Positions 51,783 to 60,224 of a DNA stretch of 64,000 nt are shown here, one piece after another. The stretch is from Pseudothioclava sp033100795 (GTDB taxonomy: Bacteria; Pseudomonadota; Alphaproteobacteria; Rhodobacterales; Rhodobacteraceae): assembly GCF_033100795.1 (NCBI RefSeq), contig NZ_JAWLVI010000002.1, positions 355,575-419,574 of the forward strand, written 5' to 3'. The stretch's first letter is position 1. Each line of letters opens with the position of its first letter. A program made the position numbers and the translations under genes. Under the pieces are notes generated by a model. That model was not told where the DNA came from, ran no database searches, and was given only the letters and a program-made list of their open reading frames with translations.

Positions 51783-53582
51783 ATGACCGATCTTGATCAC
51801 ATCCGCAATTTCTCCATCGTGGCGCATATCGACCACGGTAAATCCACGCTTGCCGACCGGCTCATTCAGATGACCGGAACGGTGGCCGAGCGCGATATGA
51901 AGGCGCAGATGCTAGACTCGATGGATATTGAGCGCGAGCGGGGCATCACGATCAAGGCCAACACCGTGCGGATCGAGTATCCGGCGAAGGATGGGCAGAA
52001 ATATGTGCTCAACCTGATCGACACGCCCGGACACGTCGACTTTGCCTATGAGGTGTCGCGCTCGATGCAGGCTGTCGAAGGCTCGCTTCTGGTGGTGGAT
52101 GCCTCCCAAGGCGTCGAGGCGCAAACGCTGGCCAACGTCTATCATGCGCTGGATGCGAACCACGAGATCGTGCCGGTCCTGAACAAGATCGACCTGCCCG
52201 CCGCCGACCCGGATGCGGTGAAAGCGAATATCGAGGATGTGATCGGCCTTGATGCGTCGGACGCGGTTCCGATCTCGGCCAAGACGGGACTTGGTATTCC
52301 GGACGTGCTTGAGGCGATCGTGCATCGCCTGCCTGCGCCCAAGGGCGATCGCGAGGCGCCGCTCAAGGCGATGCTGGTCGATAGCTGGTATGACAGCTAT
52401 CTGGGCGTTGTCGTTATGATCCGCGTCATGGACGGGGTCATCAAAAAAGGCGACCAGATCAAGATGATGCAGACCGGTGCGTCTTACCGGATCGACAAAC
52501 TGGCCGTTCTCAAGCCGCGCATGGTGGACATTGCGGAACTGGGTCCGGGCGAGATCGGTGTGCTGACCGCCTCGATCAAGCAGGTGCGCGATACCCGCGT
52601 GGGCGACACGATCACGCATGAAAAACGCCCCTGCGACAAGGCGCTTCCGGGCTTTAAACCCGCGCAGCCGGTGGTGTTCTGCGGGCTGTTCCCGGTGGAT
52701 GCCAACGATTTCGACGATCTGCGTGATGCGATTGAAAAGCTGCAACTGAACGATGCATCTTTCAGCTCGGAAATGGAGACTTCGGCGGCGCTTGGCTTCG
52801 GCTTCCGCTGTGGTTTCCTCGGGCTTTTGCACCTTGAGGTGATCCGCGACCGTCTGGAGCGCGAGTATGACCTCGACCTGATCACCACTGCGCCGAGCGT
52901 TGTGTTCAAGCTGCACATGAAAGACGGCGAGGTGCGCGATCTGCACAACCCCGCCGATATGCCCGACCTGACCTATGTCGACCATATCGAGGAACCGCGC
53001 ATCAAGGCGACGATCATGGTGCCGGATGACTATCTGGGCGATGTGCTCAAGCTCTGTCAGGATCGTCGCGGTATCCAGATGGACCTGACCTATGCCGGTT
53101 CGCGCGCGATGGTGGTCTATGACCTTCCGCTCGCCGAGGTGGTGTTCGATTTCTACGACCGTCTGAAATCGGTGACCAAGGGCTATGCCTCCTTCGATTA
53201 TCAGATCACGGGCTACCGCGAGGATGTGCTGGTAAAGATGTCGATCCTTGTGAACGACGAGCCGGTCGATGCGCTCTCGATCATGGTGCACCGTGACCGC
53301 GCCGAAAGCCGTGGCCGCGCGATGGTTGAAAAACTGAAAGACCTGATCCCGCGTCATATGTTCAAGATCCCGATTCAGGCAGCGATTGGCGGGCGGGTTA
53401 TCGCGCGCGAAACGCTGAGCGCCATGCGCAAGGATGTGACCGCGAAATGCTACGGCGGCGATGCGACGCGGAAGAAAAAGCTGCTGGAGAAGCAGAAGGC
53501 CGGTAAGAAGAAAATGCGTCAGTTCGGCAAGGTCGAAATTCCGCAATCGGCCTTTATCGCCGCGCTCAAGATGGACGACTGA
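51783..53582 (+). CDS. lepA: Elongation factor 4 (LepA), ribosome-associated GTPase
   Basis: LepA binds ribosomes and promotes back-translocation or 30S biogenesis. The 599-residue product has the G1 motif AHIDHGKSTLADRL, the switch II DTPGHVDF, NKIDLPAADP (G4), and the LepA-specific C-terminal domain ending TRKKKLLEKQKAGKKKM. The start at 51783 (MTDLDHIRNFS) matches the family beginning. The 38 upstream in-frame codons are rejected. It is followed by a strong terminator. Confidence 0.98.
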   Translation: MTDLDHIRNFSIVAHIDHGKSTLADRLIQMTGTVAERDMKAQMLDSMDIERERGITIKANTVRIEYPAKDGQKYVLNLIDTPGHVDFAYEVSRSMQAVEGSLLVVDASQGVEAQTLANVYHALDANHEIVPVLNKIDLPAADPDAVKANIEDVIGLDASDAVPISAKTGLGIPDVLEAIVHRLPAPKGDREAPLKAMLVDSWYDSYLGVVVMIRVMDGVIKKGDQIKMMQTGASYRIDKLAVLKPRMVDIAELGPGEIGVLTASIKQVRDTRVGDTITHEKRPCDKALPGFKPAQPVVFCGLFPVDANDFDDLRDAIEKLQLNDASFSSEMETSAALGFGFRCGFLGLLHLEVIRDRLEREYDLDLITTAPSVVFKLHMKDGEVRDLHNPADMPDLTYVDHIEEPRIKATIMVPDDYLGDVLKLCQDRRGIQMDLTYAGSRAMVVYDLPLAEVVFDFYDRLKSVTKGYASFDYQITGYREDVLVKMSILVNDEPVDALSIMVHRDRAESRGRAMVEKLKDLIPRHMFKIPIQAAIGGRVIARETLSAMRKDVTAKCYGGDATRKKKLLEKQKAGKKKMRQFGKVEIPQSAFIAALKMDD

Positions 53583-53600
53583 TCGCCTCTTGCCAGAGTT

Positions 53601-53636
53601 AAAAGCCCCGGAACGCTTGTCGCTCCGGGGCTTTTT
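53601..53636 (+). terminator. Intrinsic terminator of lepA, also usable from the other strand
   Basis: AAAAGCCCCGGA and TCCGGGGCTTTT form a 12-bp stem with an 11-base loop followed by T. The A/T ends on both sides make it bidirectional between lepA and the convergent asmA-like gene. Confidence 0.85.
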
Positions 53637-53644
53637 GTTGGTGA

Positions 53645-55573
53645 TTACTTGAACAGCTTGCCCAGACCTTTGAGCACTTCCTGCTCAAGCTTTTTCTTGG
53701 CGGCGTCTTCAAGGCTTTCGCCCTCCTGGGTTTCGATCCCGAGCTTCTTTTTGACCTCTTCTTCGGCCTTTTTCTGAACCGCCTTTTTCTCTTCTTTCAG
53801 GTTCAGATCAATCGCCTCGTCCATGTCGGGCCAGATTTTCGGATTATCCCACGAGCCGCGAATACGCACCGGAATAACCACGCCGCCGGTCGACTCGGCG
53901 CTCGCGGTTTTGGGGGTGAACAGATAGTCGATGTCGCGCGCCCCAAGCCCGACGCGGCCTTTGCCGGTTGCCGAAATCACCGGCAGTTTCAGCAACAGGT
54001 CGTTGTTGGTCAGGTTGCCTTTGTCCATCGTAAAACTGGCCGACAGACTGTCGAAAACGGTGGTCCCGCCGGTCGCCAGTCCCTTGCGCATAAGGCTGTC
54101 GAGGTCGAACCCCTTGATCGTTCCGCGCCCCATCGAGACGGCGCCTTTGCCTGAAATCGAGTTCATGATCGCGTGGGTCGAGTTGCCCGAGCCAAGGAAC
54201 TCAAGCTGCGCCTCGCCCTGTCCGGTGAAGCGGTCGACGCCTGCGAGATCGCGCAAAAGCGTCTGCATTTCCATGCCGCTGGCCTTGACCGAGCCGCCGA
54301 CGCTTAGCCCCTTGCGGTTGTTGGCGACGACTTGTCCGGTGATCGTGCCCGCGTAGCCCGCCAGCCTGTTCAGCGTAACCACCGCGCGCGAGTTGTCGAC
54401 GGCCGCGCTGGCGCTGGTTGCGCCAAAGGTCAGCCCCGCGACGTTCAGGCCTTTGGCGCTGATGTCCACTTTACCGTTGAAGCTGCCAAGCGCGCTGGCG
54501 TCGATGGGGGATTTTGACCAACCGCCAGCGGACGCGCTTGATCCGCCGCCGCCCGCACCTCCGCCAGCTAGCCCCGAAAAATCAAGCGTGCCTGCCGCAA
54601 GCGTCGCGGTCACATTGGGGGGCGTTGCGCCCAGATCGACCTGTGCCGCGCCCGACAGGCTGTTCTGGTCCAGCGTGAGGCGCAGGTTTTTCAGGCTCAG
54701 AACCATCTTCTCCGAAAGGCTCAGGTCGGCCTCGGCGCTGGCCGCGCGGCCAAGCCCCTGCGGCACCTCGATGCCCTTGACGCCGAGCGAGGCCAGAAAG
54801 GCACTGGTGTTCGAAAACTGCAATTTGACCGCACCTTCAAGGCGCAACGGCGCGCTGATTGTGCCGGTGAAGCTGGCGCTGCCGCCGTCGGCCTTGGCGG
54901 TAAACTTGCCGGGGCTGGAGCCGTTCTCGATCAGGTTGGCAAGCTGTGATACCTCGCCCGAAACCGAAAGCAATGACGCGCCCTGCGGCCGCGCGCTCAG
55001 GTCAAAACTGGCGGCGCCGCGATACTCGGGCCAGCGCAGATCAATCGCCAGATCATCGACGCGGGTTTCGCCGCCCACCTGATGATCGAGGAAGCGCAGC
55101 TTGCCGCCGCTAACCAGCGCGCGGTTCAAAGACAGGGCCAGCGGGTTGCTTTTCGATGCGGCGGCGGGCGTGGTGGTCGCGACGCCTTCGACGCCCAGAT
55201 CCCAGTTCACGCGGCCATCTTTGGCGCGCTCCAGAAGCAGGTTCGGATTGACCGCCTCAAGCCCTGTGATCTTGATCTCGCCGCCAATCAACGAGGCCAG
55301 ATCAACCCCGATCTTCAAGCTGTCGGCCACCATAAGAGGGCCAGCGTCCGACCAGTCGGCATTGGCTATTTCGATGCTGCCGGTGCTGACGCCCAGAACG
55401 GGATAATAGCTGACCTGCGTCTCGCCTTTCAGGGTCACGCTGCGACCTGTCTGGGCCTTGATCTGATCCACCGCAACCTGCGCGATCTTGTCACCCGGAA
55501 GCATCAGCAGGCCGGCGGCCAGAACCACCACGCACAGGATCAGCGCGACCAGAATTCGAACAAGCACTCTCAT
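53645..55573 (-). CDS. AsmA-family protein
   Basis: The 642-residue protein has one N-terminal membrane helix (ILVALILCVVVLAAGLLML) and a long periplasmic part rich in beta strands with the AsmA signature near the C-terminus (ISGKGAVSMGRGTIKGFDLD and ISATGKGRVGLGARDIDYLF). Bridge-like AsmA proteins are linked to lipid transport between membranes and to outer-membrane assembly. The C-terminal 50 residues are lysine- and glutamate-rich. The start at 55573 has AAAAGG upstream. It is monocistronic and ends at the lepA terminator. Confidence 0.88.
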   Translation of the reverse strand: MRVLVRILVALILCVVVLAAGLLMLPGDKIAQVAVDQIKAQTGRSVTLKGETQVSYYPVLGVSTGSIEIANADWSDAGPLMVADSLKIGVDLASLIGGEIKITGLEAVNPNLLLERAKDGRVNWDLGVEGVATTTPAAASKSNPLALSLNRALVSGGKLRFLDHQVGGETRVDDLAIDLRWPEYRGAASFDLSARPQGASLLSVSGEVSQLANLIENGSSPGKFTAKADGGSASFTGTISAPLRLEGAVKLQFSNTSAFLASLGVKGIEVPQGLGRAASAEADLSLSEKMVLSLKNLRLTLDQNSLSGAAQVDLGATPPNVTATLAAGTLDFSGLAGGGAGGGGSSASAGGWSKSPIDASALGSFNGKVDISAKGLNVAGLTFGATSASAAVDNSRAVVTLNRLAGYAGTITGQVVANNRKGLSVGGSVKASGMEMQTLLRDLAGVDRFTGQGEAQLEFLGSGNSTHAIMNSISGKGAVSMGRGTIKGFDLDSLMRKGLATGGTTVFDSLSASFTMDKGNLTNNDLLLKLPVISATGKGRVGLGARDIDYLFTPKTASAESTGGVVIPVRIRGSWDNPKIWPDMDEAIDLNLKEEKKAVQKKAEEEVKKKLGIETQEGESLEDAAKKKLEQEVLKGLGKLFK

Positions 55574-55669
55574 GACACACACCTTTTCACTCTTGCCACA
55601 AGGGCGAGCGTAGCGGGCGCGCGCGCGGGCGACAACCGAAACCCCTTGGAGAGCTTCAAGATTTGGTGA

Positions 55670-56542
55670 CTAGAACCACTGCCCCGGCTCCATCAGCCCA
55701 AGGTCCATAAGCTGTTGCGAGTTCCACTCGAACGGGACCGAGTTGTGCCACAGAAAGCTATGGATGTCGAAGGACGAACCGGGGTTGAATTTCAACGCCT
55801 TCGCCACGCGGAACGAAGCGATCACCGCCGTCAGGTTATGGTGCCACGGGCAGGCGTAGGTGTTGTATTCCTCGTCGTTGAACGTGTGGTTTTCCAGCAT
55901 CTTCAGGCCCGGCTTGGCCCTGAACAGGGAAATCCGGTCGATCTTGCGTCGGTTGGCGGGGATGTGTTCCTCGAAACGCCAGCGAAGGCCTCCGAAGAAA
56001 TCGAGCTGCCGCTCTTTCGGGTGGTTGTGGTTGGCCGGATCGGGGCGCGCCAGCGCGAAATAGCCCGCGCGGTCGATCATTGCCTCTTTCAGGTTCACCG
56101 CGTTCGGATTGTCCGCCAGGTCCGGCGCATACAAGTCGATGACATAGGTCAGCATCGCGTTGCGGCGTTCCTCGGTGTGGAAGGTCAGCAGCTCGCGCAC
56201 ATCGCGGGTTTCCGAAAACGGGTGGAACAGATATTCGCCGTTATAGCAGTAATAGAGCCATGTCTTCGGTGGCGCGGCCTCGATAATCCGGTTCACGGCC
56301 TCGGTCAGCTTGCCCGTGATATGCGCGGGATAAATAATCCGGTGTGTGCGCAACTCGAGATCGGGCGGCAAGGATACCTCGTTCGGGCCAAGCAGCAGGA
56401 TCGTCCTGAAGCCCGCGCGCATATGGTGGCGCAGCGTCGAGACTACCTCCACCAGATCTTCGGCGAAAATCATGGCAACTGGACCTGCTGCCAGCAGGTC
56501 TTTGCTCTCGGTGAGAAACGCATCAAGCGATTGATATTCCAT
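55670..56542 (-). CDS. Conserved hypothetical protein, about 290 aa
   Basis: I do not recognise the family with confidence. The 290-residue soluble protein starts MEYQSLDAFL and has an alpha/beta N-terminal part (AGPVAMIFAEDLVEVVSTLRHHMRAG) and an aromatic-rich C-terminal part (WYCYNGEY-like YYCYNGEYLF, ACPWHHNLTAVIASFRVAKAL, HSFLWHNSVPFEWN). The mixture suggests a glycosyltransferase-like or nucleotide-sugar fold, but no DxD catalytic motif is clear. The start at 56542 avoids a 25-residue Arg-rich extension that overlaps the miaB leader. It is divergent from miaB. Confidence 0.65.
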   Translation of the reverse strand: MEYQSLDAFLTESKDLLAAGPVAMIFAEDLVEVVSTLRHHMRAGFRTILLLGPNEVSLPPDLELRTHRIIYPAHITGKLTEAVNRIIEAAPPKTWLYYCYNGEYLFHPFSETRDVRELLTFHTEERRNAMLTYVIDLYAPDLADNPNAVNLKEAMIDRAGYFALARPDPANHNHPKERQLDFFGGLRWRFEEHIPANRRKIDRISLFRAKPGLKMLENHTFNDEEYNTYACPWHHNLTAVIASFRVAKALKFNPGSSFDIHSFLWHNSVPFEWNSQQLMDLGLMEPGQWF

Positions 56543-56694
56543 GCCTGCCCCGGCCCGGATCGGTGTTTGTGCTTCGTTGTTGCGGCGCAGGATGGGGCGG
56601 GGCGGGCGCGAATGCAAGCCTTGCGCGGCACTTATGGTTGCGGGCGCGGGGTGTTTCGCAGTATCACGCGGCGCGCGAATGAATGGAGGCCCGG

Positions 56695-58026
56695 ATGTCC
56701 GAGACGCCGAAGAAGCTGCATATCAAGACCTACGGCTGTCAGATGAACGTCTATGACAGCGAGCGCATGGCCGAGGCCATGGGCGCGAAAGGGTATGAGC
56801 TGACCGACGATCCGGCCCAGGCCGATATGGTGTTGCTGAACACTTGCCACATTCGCGAAAAGGCGGCTGAAAAGGTCTATTCCGACCTCGGGCGGCTCAA
56901 GCCGTTCAAAGACGCCAAGCCTGATCTGAAAATCGGTGTAGCCGGTTGTGTCGCGCAGGCCGAGGGCGAGGAAATCCGCCGCCGGATGCCGCTGGTCGAT
57001 CTGGTTGTCGGCTCGCAGAATTACCACCGCCTGCCCGACATGGTTCAGGCGGTCGAGCGCGGCGAAAAACCGGTCGATACCGAGTTCCCGCTTGAGGATA
57101 AATTCGACCACCTGCCAAGCCGTCCGCAGGCCGCCCGCCCGACCGCGTTTCTGACGGTGCAGGAAGGTTGCGACAAATTCTGCGCCTTCTGCGTTGTGCC
57201 CTATACCCGCGGGGCGGAAATCTCGCGGCCCGGTGGCAAGGTGCTGACCGAGGCGCAAAAGCTGGTCGATAAGGGCGTGCGCGAAATCACGCTTCTGGGC
57301 CAGAATGTGAACGGCTATCACGGCGAGGGGCCGGACGGCGATTGGGGGCTGGCGCGTCTGGTGCGGGAACTCGCGAAAATCGACGGGCTGGAGCGTATCC
57401 GCTATACGACCTCGCACCCGAACGACATGGATGACGCACTGATCGCGGCCCATGCCGAAGAGCGCAAGCTGATGCCCTATCTGCATTTGCCGGTGCAGTC
57501 CGGCTCTGACCGGATTCTCAAGGCGATGAACCGTAAACACACCGCCGAGGATTACCTGCGCCTGATCGAGAAAATCCGCGCCGCGCGCCCCGATATGATG
57601 CTCTCGGGCGATTTTATCGTGGGCTTCCCCGGCGAGACCGATCAGGATTTTGCCGATACGATGGAGTTGATCCGGGCGGTGAATTACGGCGCGGCGTTCA
57701 GCTTTAAATATTCGCCGCGGCCGGGCACGCCGGCGGCCGATCGCAAGGACGTGGTGCCAGCCGAGGTGGCCGATGCCCGCTTGCAGGAATTGCAGGCGCT
57801 GGTCACTTTGCAGCAGCGCTCGGCGCAAGAGGGGATGGTCGGGCGCGAGGTTGGCGTTCTGTTCGAAAAGCCCGGTCGTCTTGAAGGCCAGTGGGTCGGG
57901 AAATCCGACTATCTGCAAGCGGTGCATGTGCGCGGCGAGGGGCTGCGTCCGGGCATTCTGGCGCGGGTGCGGATCACCGGCACGGCACCGAATTCGCTTG
58001 CGGGTGAGTTGGTCGCTGATTTCTGA
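56695..58026 (+). CDS. miaB: tRNA-2-methylthio-N6-isopentenyladenosine synthase
   Basis: MiaB is a radical-SAM enzyme that adds a methylthio group to i6A37 in tRNA. The 443-residue product has an N-terminal UPF0004 domain with three Cys (TYGCQMN, NTCHIRE, AGCVAQ), a radical-SAM motif CDKFCAFCVVPYTRG near residue 155, and a C-terminal TRAM domain (VGREVGVLFEKPG). I choose the ATG at 56695, which has GGAGG five bases upstream, over 56683. It is the last housekeeping gene before the accessory region. Confidence 0.97.
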   Translation: MSETPKKLHIKTYGCQMNVYDSERMAEAMGAKGYELTDDPAQADMVLLNTCHIREKAAEKVYSDLGRLKPFKDAKPDLKIGVAGCVAQAEGEEIRRRMPLVDLVVGSQNYHRLPDMVQAVERGEKPVDTEFPLEDKFDHLPSRPQAARPTAFLTVQEGCDKFCAFCVVPYTRGAEISRPGGKVLTEAQKLVDKGVREITLLGQNVNGYHGEGPDGDWGLARLVRELAKIDGLERIRYTTSHPNDMDDALIAAHAEERKLMPYLHLPVQSGSDRILKAMNRKHTAEDYLRLIEKIRAARPDMMLSGDFIVGFPGETDQDFADTMELIRAVNYGAAFSFKYSPRPGTPAADRKDVVPAEVADARLQELQALVTLQQRSAQEGMVGREVGVLFEKPGRLEGQWVGKSDYLQAVHVRGEGLRPGILARVRITGTAPNSLAGELVADF

Positions 58027-58259
58027 TTGTTTGTGTGGTGAGGGGGCTTCTCTCTGGGTGTTCAGTCCCGGCATCTGGTGGATCGGGTTTGGGAAGAAAC
58101 GTTCCGGCTCTGATGTCCTGATTTTGCAGATGTGGGCGTTGCGTTGAGTGTGACCGGATCGCGACCAAGAAGGCCACCCTTCGCCGCTCGCGACAGGCCG
58201 CCCCCGTAGTCCCGGCACAGCCGAGCACACAGCCGCAGGCCGCGCCGAGCCAAGGGGGT

Positions 58260-58526
58260 ATGGGCGGCAAGCGCGAGCGCAAGCAGCGCGCCAAGGTGGT
58301 GCTGCTGGGGGAGCGGCTTGAAGAACCGAGGCCGTGGGCATGGGATGGGGGTAAGCGGCGTGAGCCGGTGCTCGACCATGACCACAACCCGCCCCTTGTG
58401 GTCAGGAAGGTCGGTTGGCGCGTGTGCATGTGCTGCGCCAATCGCTTCTGGAGCACAGACGTCATCCGGCTCCGGATGTGCGAGAACTGCAAGCTGCCGC
58501 CCTCGGGGCGGAGACGAAACCCATAA
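58260..58526 (+). CDS. Small putative zinc-ribbon protein
   Basis: The 88-residue product is basic and has a C-terminal CxxC pair followed by a second one (WRVCMCCANRFWS, then RMCENCK), as in small zinc ribbons often carried by phages. The same frame is open back to 58122, and that upstream part also reads like protein with three more Cys (CRCGRCVEC), but it has no start codon before 58260. The gene could be 5'-truncated at the edge of the accessory region. Function is unknown. Confidence 0.45.
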   Translation: MGGKRERKQRAKVVLLGERLEEPRPWAWDGGKRREPVLDHDHNPPLVVRKVGWRVCMCCANRFWSTDVIRLRMCENCKLPPSGRRRNP

Positions 58527-58697
58527 CCGCGTGATTGGAGTGGCGTCACGCGGGGCAGGCTCGCCACCTGCACGAGCTACAGGAAACCGACGCTCGTTAG
58601 TCCATCGGAACCAGCAGGCGGTGACTTCTCTGTAGCCCGCCAAAATTTTTTTCAGTGAGTGACAGATAAAGTTGCAGCAGCGGAGTTTTGCCCGTTC

Positions 58698-59081
58698 TCA
58701 GCTTCTTTGCGCGATCTGATCCCGCCACCAGTTACTGATCGCTGATTTGCCGACACGGCGCGGTTCCGGGAAATGCTCCGCCACCTCATGCGCGATTTGA
58801 GCGTATGTCAATCGGTCGATACGAGCAAGGATAAAGGCTTGGAGTTCCGGGTCACTGTCGATTTTCGGCACGCGGCCCATGCGGTGTTCTTTGCGATGCT
58901 CAGTCACCGGGACATTGCATTCTGGCAGGTTGTCTAGCCCGTGTTGAAGCAAGTAATCCTCGCACGAGCCGACTGTTTGAAGAGCGTTTGAAAGGGCTTT
59001 TAAACCCTCTTCAAACATTGCTTTGCCAGCTTTGATTTGCGCGTAGGCGTCTCTGATTTTGACACGGATATTTTCGCTCAT
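58698..59081 (-). CDS. Phage-associated helix-turn-helix protein
   Basis: The 127-residue protein (start MSENIRVK at 59081) has a helical N-terminal part and a C-terminal DNA-binding-like segment (LTYAQIAHEVAEHF, then RVGKSAISNWWRDQ) that looks like an HTH. It follows the Mu-like gpG gene on the same strand after 104 bases. In Mu-like phages small HTH proteins act as terminase small subunits or regulators, but I cannot place it in either group. The ATG start is preferred over a longer frame that overlaps gpG. Confidence 0.55.
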   Translation of the reverse strand: MSENIRVKIRDAYAQIKAGKAMFEEGLKALSNALQTVGSCEDYLLQHGLDNLPECNVPVTEHRKEHRMGRVPKIDSDPELQAFILARIDRLTYAQIAHEVAEHFPEPRRVGKSAISNWWRDQIAQRS

Positions 59082-59184
59082 GCCTTCACCTCGTATAGTT
59101 CGCCGCGTTGCCATTTCTGCAGATGCCGCCACTTGGAAAAGGCGTCTTACTCTTCTGCGGTGTATTGCTTGACCTTTGGCATGG

Positions 59185-59628
59185 TTACGCCAGCAACCCT
59201 TCAAGGGTTCCAGTTACAAGATCCGCAAGATCGCTCTCATCTTGATCAGATATCCCGAGGTAGGGGCGCGCGGGGATGCCGCTGCCGATTTCATCGCCAC
59301 CAAAGTGATGATGCGCGGCATAGATCAGGTTTGACCCCACATGGACTTCGACGCCGGTCGAATAGCTGGCGATGCTGTCGCGCAGATCGTCCTCTTCAAC
59401 GAGGAGCGAATGGCGGTCTTCGCGCGTGTCGTCATAGGCATCTGACCACGGCACCCAGTCCGTTCCATCAGGCGCCGTCTTGGTGTCAAAGCGGTCGCGC
59501 GTGGAGCTTTTAAGAATTGCACCCGCTGCATCAGTCAGCTCGGCCATTTCGAACCCCTCAAGGCGGCTCAGCCGTCTGATGGCTTCATCAAGGCCAACGG
59601 TTGTAAGTTGGGCAGTAACACCGGCCAT
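59185..59628 (-). CDS. Mu-like phage virion morphogenesis protein (gpG family)
   Basis: The 147-residue product resembles phage Mu gpG/tail-completion S proteins. It has an N-terminal helical part (LDEAIRRLSRLEGF), RDRFDTKTAPDGTDWVPWSD and the diagnostic IYAAHHHFGG with IPARPYLGIS after it. The start at 59628 (MAGVTAQL) is the conserved beginning. It lies downstream of a gpT fragment on the same strand. Only these few morphogenesis genes are present, so this is a remnant, not a complete prophage. Confidence 0.8.
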   Translation of the reverse strand: MAGVTAQLTTVGLDEAIRRLSRLEGFEMAELTDAAGAILKSSTRDRFDTKTAPDGTDWVPWSDAYDDTREDRHSLLVEEDDLRDSIASYSTGVEVHVGSNLIYAAHHHFGGDEIGSGIPARPYLGISDQDESDLADLVTGTLEGLLA

Positions 59629-59827
59629 TTCCTTTTTCCTTCCAAAGTGGGGCGGATGGCACCCAATCACATGACCATCCGCCCCGGTTCTGACCCCATG
59701 AACAAGGCGAAAAAACGGGGCCAGTATGCTTGAAAAATACGGGCAGGCAGATCCTAGACCTTTGGAGAAACTGCCCGCCACGATCTGGCGTGATATGGAC
59801 AACACGCCAGACGTTCTTTCAGGAGGA

Positions 59828-60214
59828 TCAAGCGCCCAGATAGGGTGACACGATCAGCGAGGCGCTATCTTTCCATGGGTTAGTATCACCGCCCGTCGAG
59901 TTTTCCGAGTTCACGATACGGTGGCCCATTTCCTCAAGCTCTGGGCCGACGACAAGCACGGTCGGCTTGATGCCCAGAATGCGGCCTTGATCGCCGCGCA
60001 GCTTCATCATAGCGGCACGGGCAGCGGCGTAATTCGCGGGCGTCAACTCAGCCTTGGAGCCGAACGCAAGCTGCCACAGGCCAAATCCGGCATTGACGCG
60101 GGCGCGAATGCCAAAGTGATAAATGTCGGAAAGGAACACCTTGAAGTCATTCTGGCTGTTGACCGCCTGAAGCTGATAACCCTCGCGTTCCTGCCAGATC
60201 AGCGGTTTGACAAA
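59828..60214 (-). pseudogene. C-terminal fragment of Mu-like major head subunit gpT
   Basis: About 128 residues match the end of Mu gpT-type capsid proteins: FVKPLIWQERE, ARVNAGFGLWQLAFGS, YAAARAAMMKLRGDQGR, ILGIKPTVLVVGPELEEM and the ending SLIVSPYLGA. The N-terminal two thirds (about 170 residues) are missing. Upstream of about 60214 the minus frame turns into unrelated residues that are antisense to a DUF927 gene, so the gene is cut by a recombination joint. It cannot make a capsid. Confidence 0.75.
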
Positions 60215-60224
60215 GCCCAGCGTG

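Noticed and set aside
51912..53546. A 544-codon open frame antisense to lepA
   Set aside because: Antisense shadow; composition rich in His, Arg and Ile with no family motif.
56632..58341. A 569-codon open frame antisense to miaB
   Set aside because: Antisense shadow of miaB; the part outside miaB is low-complexity.
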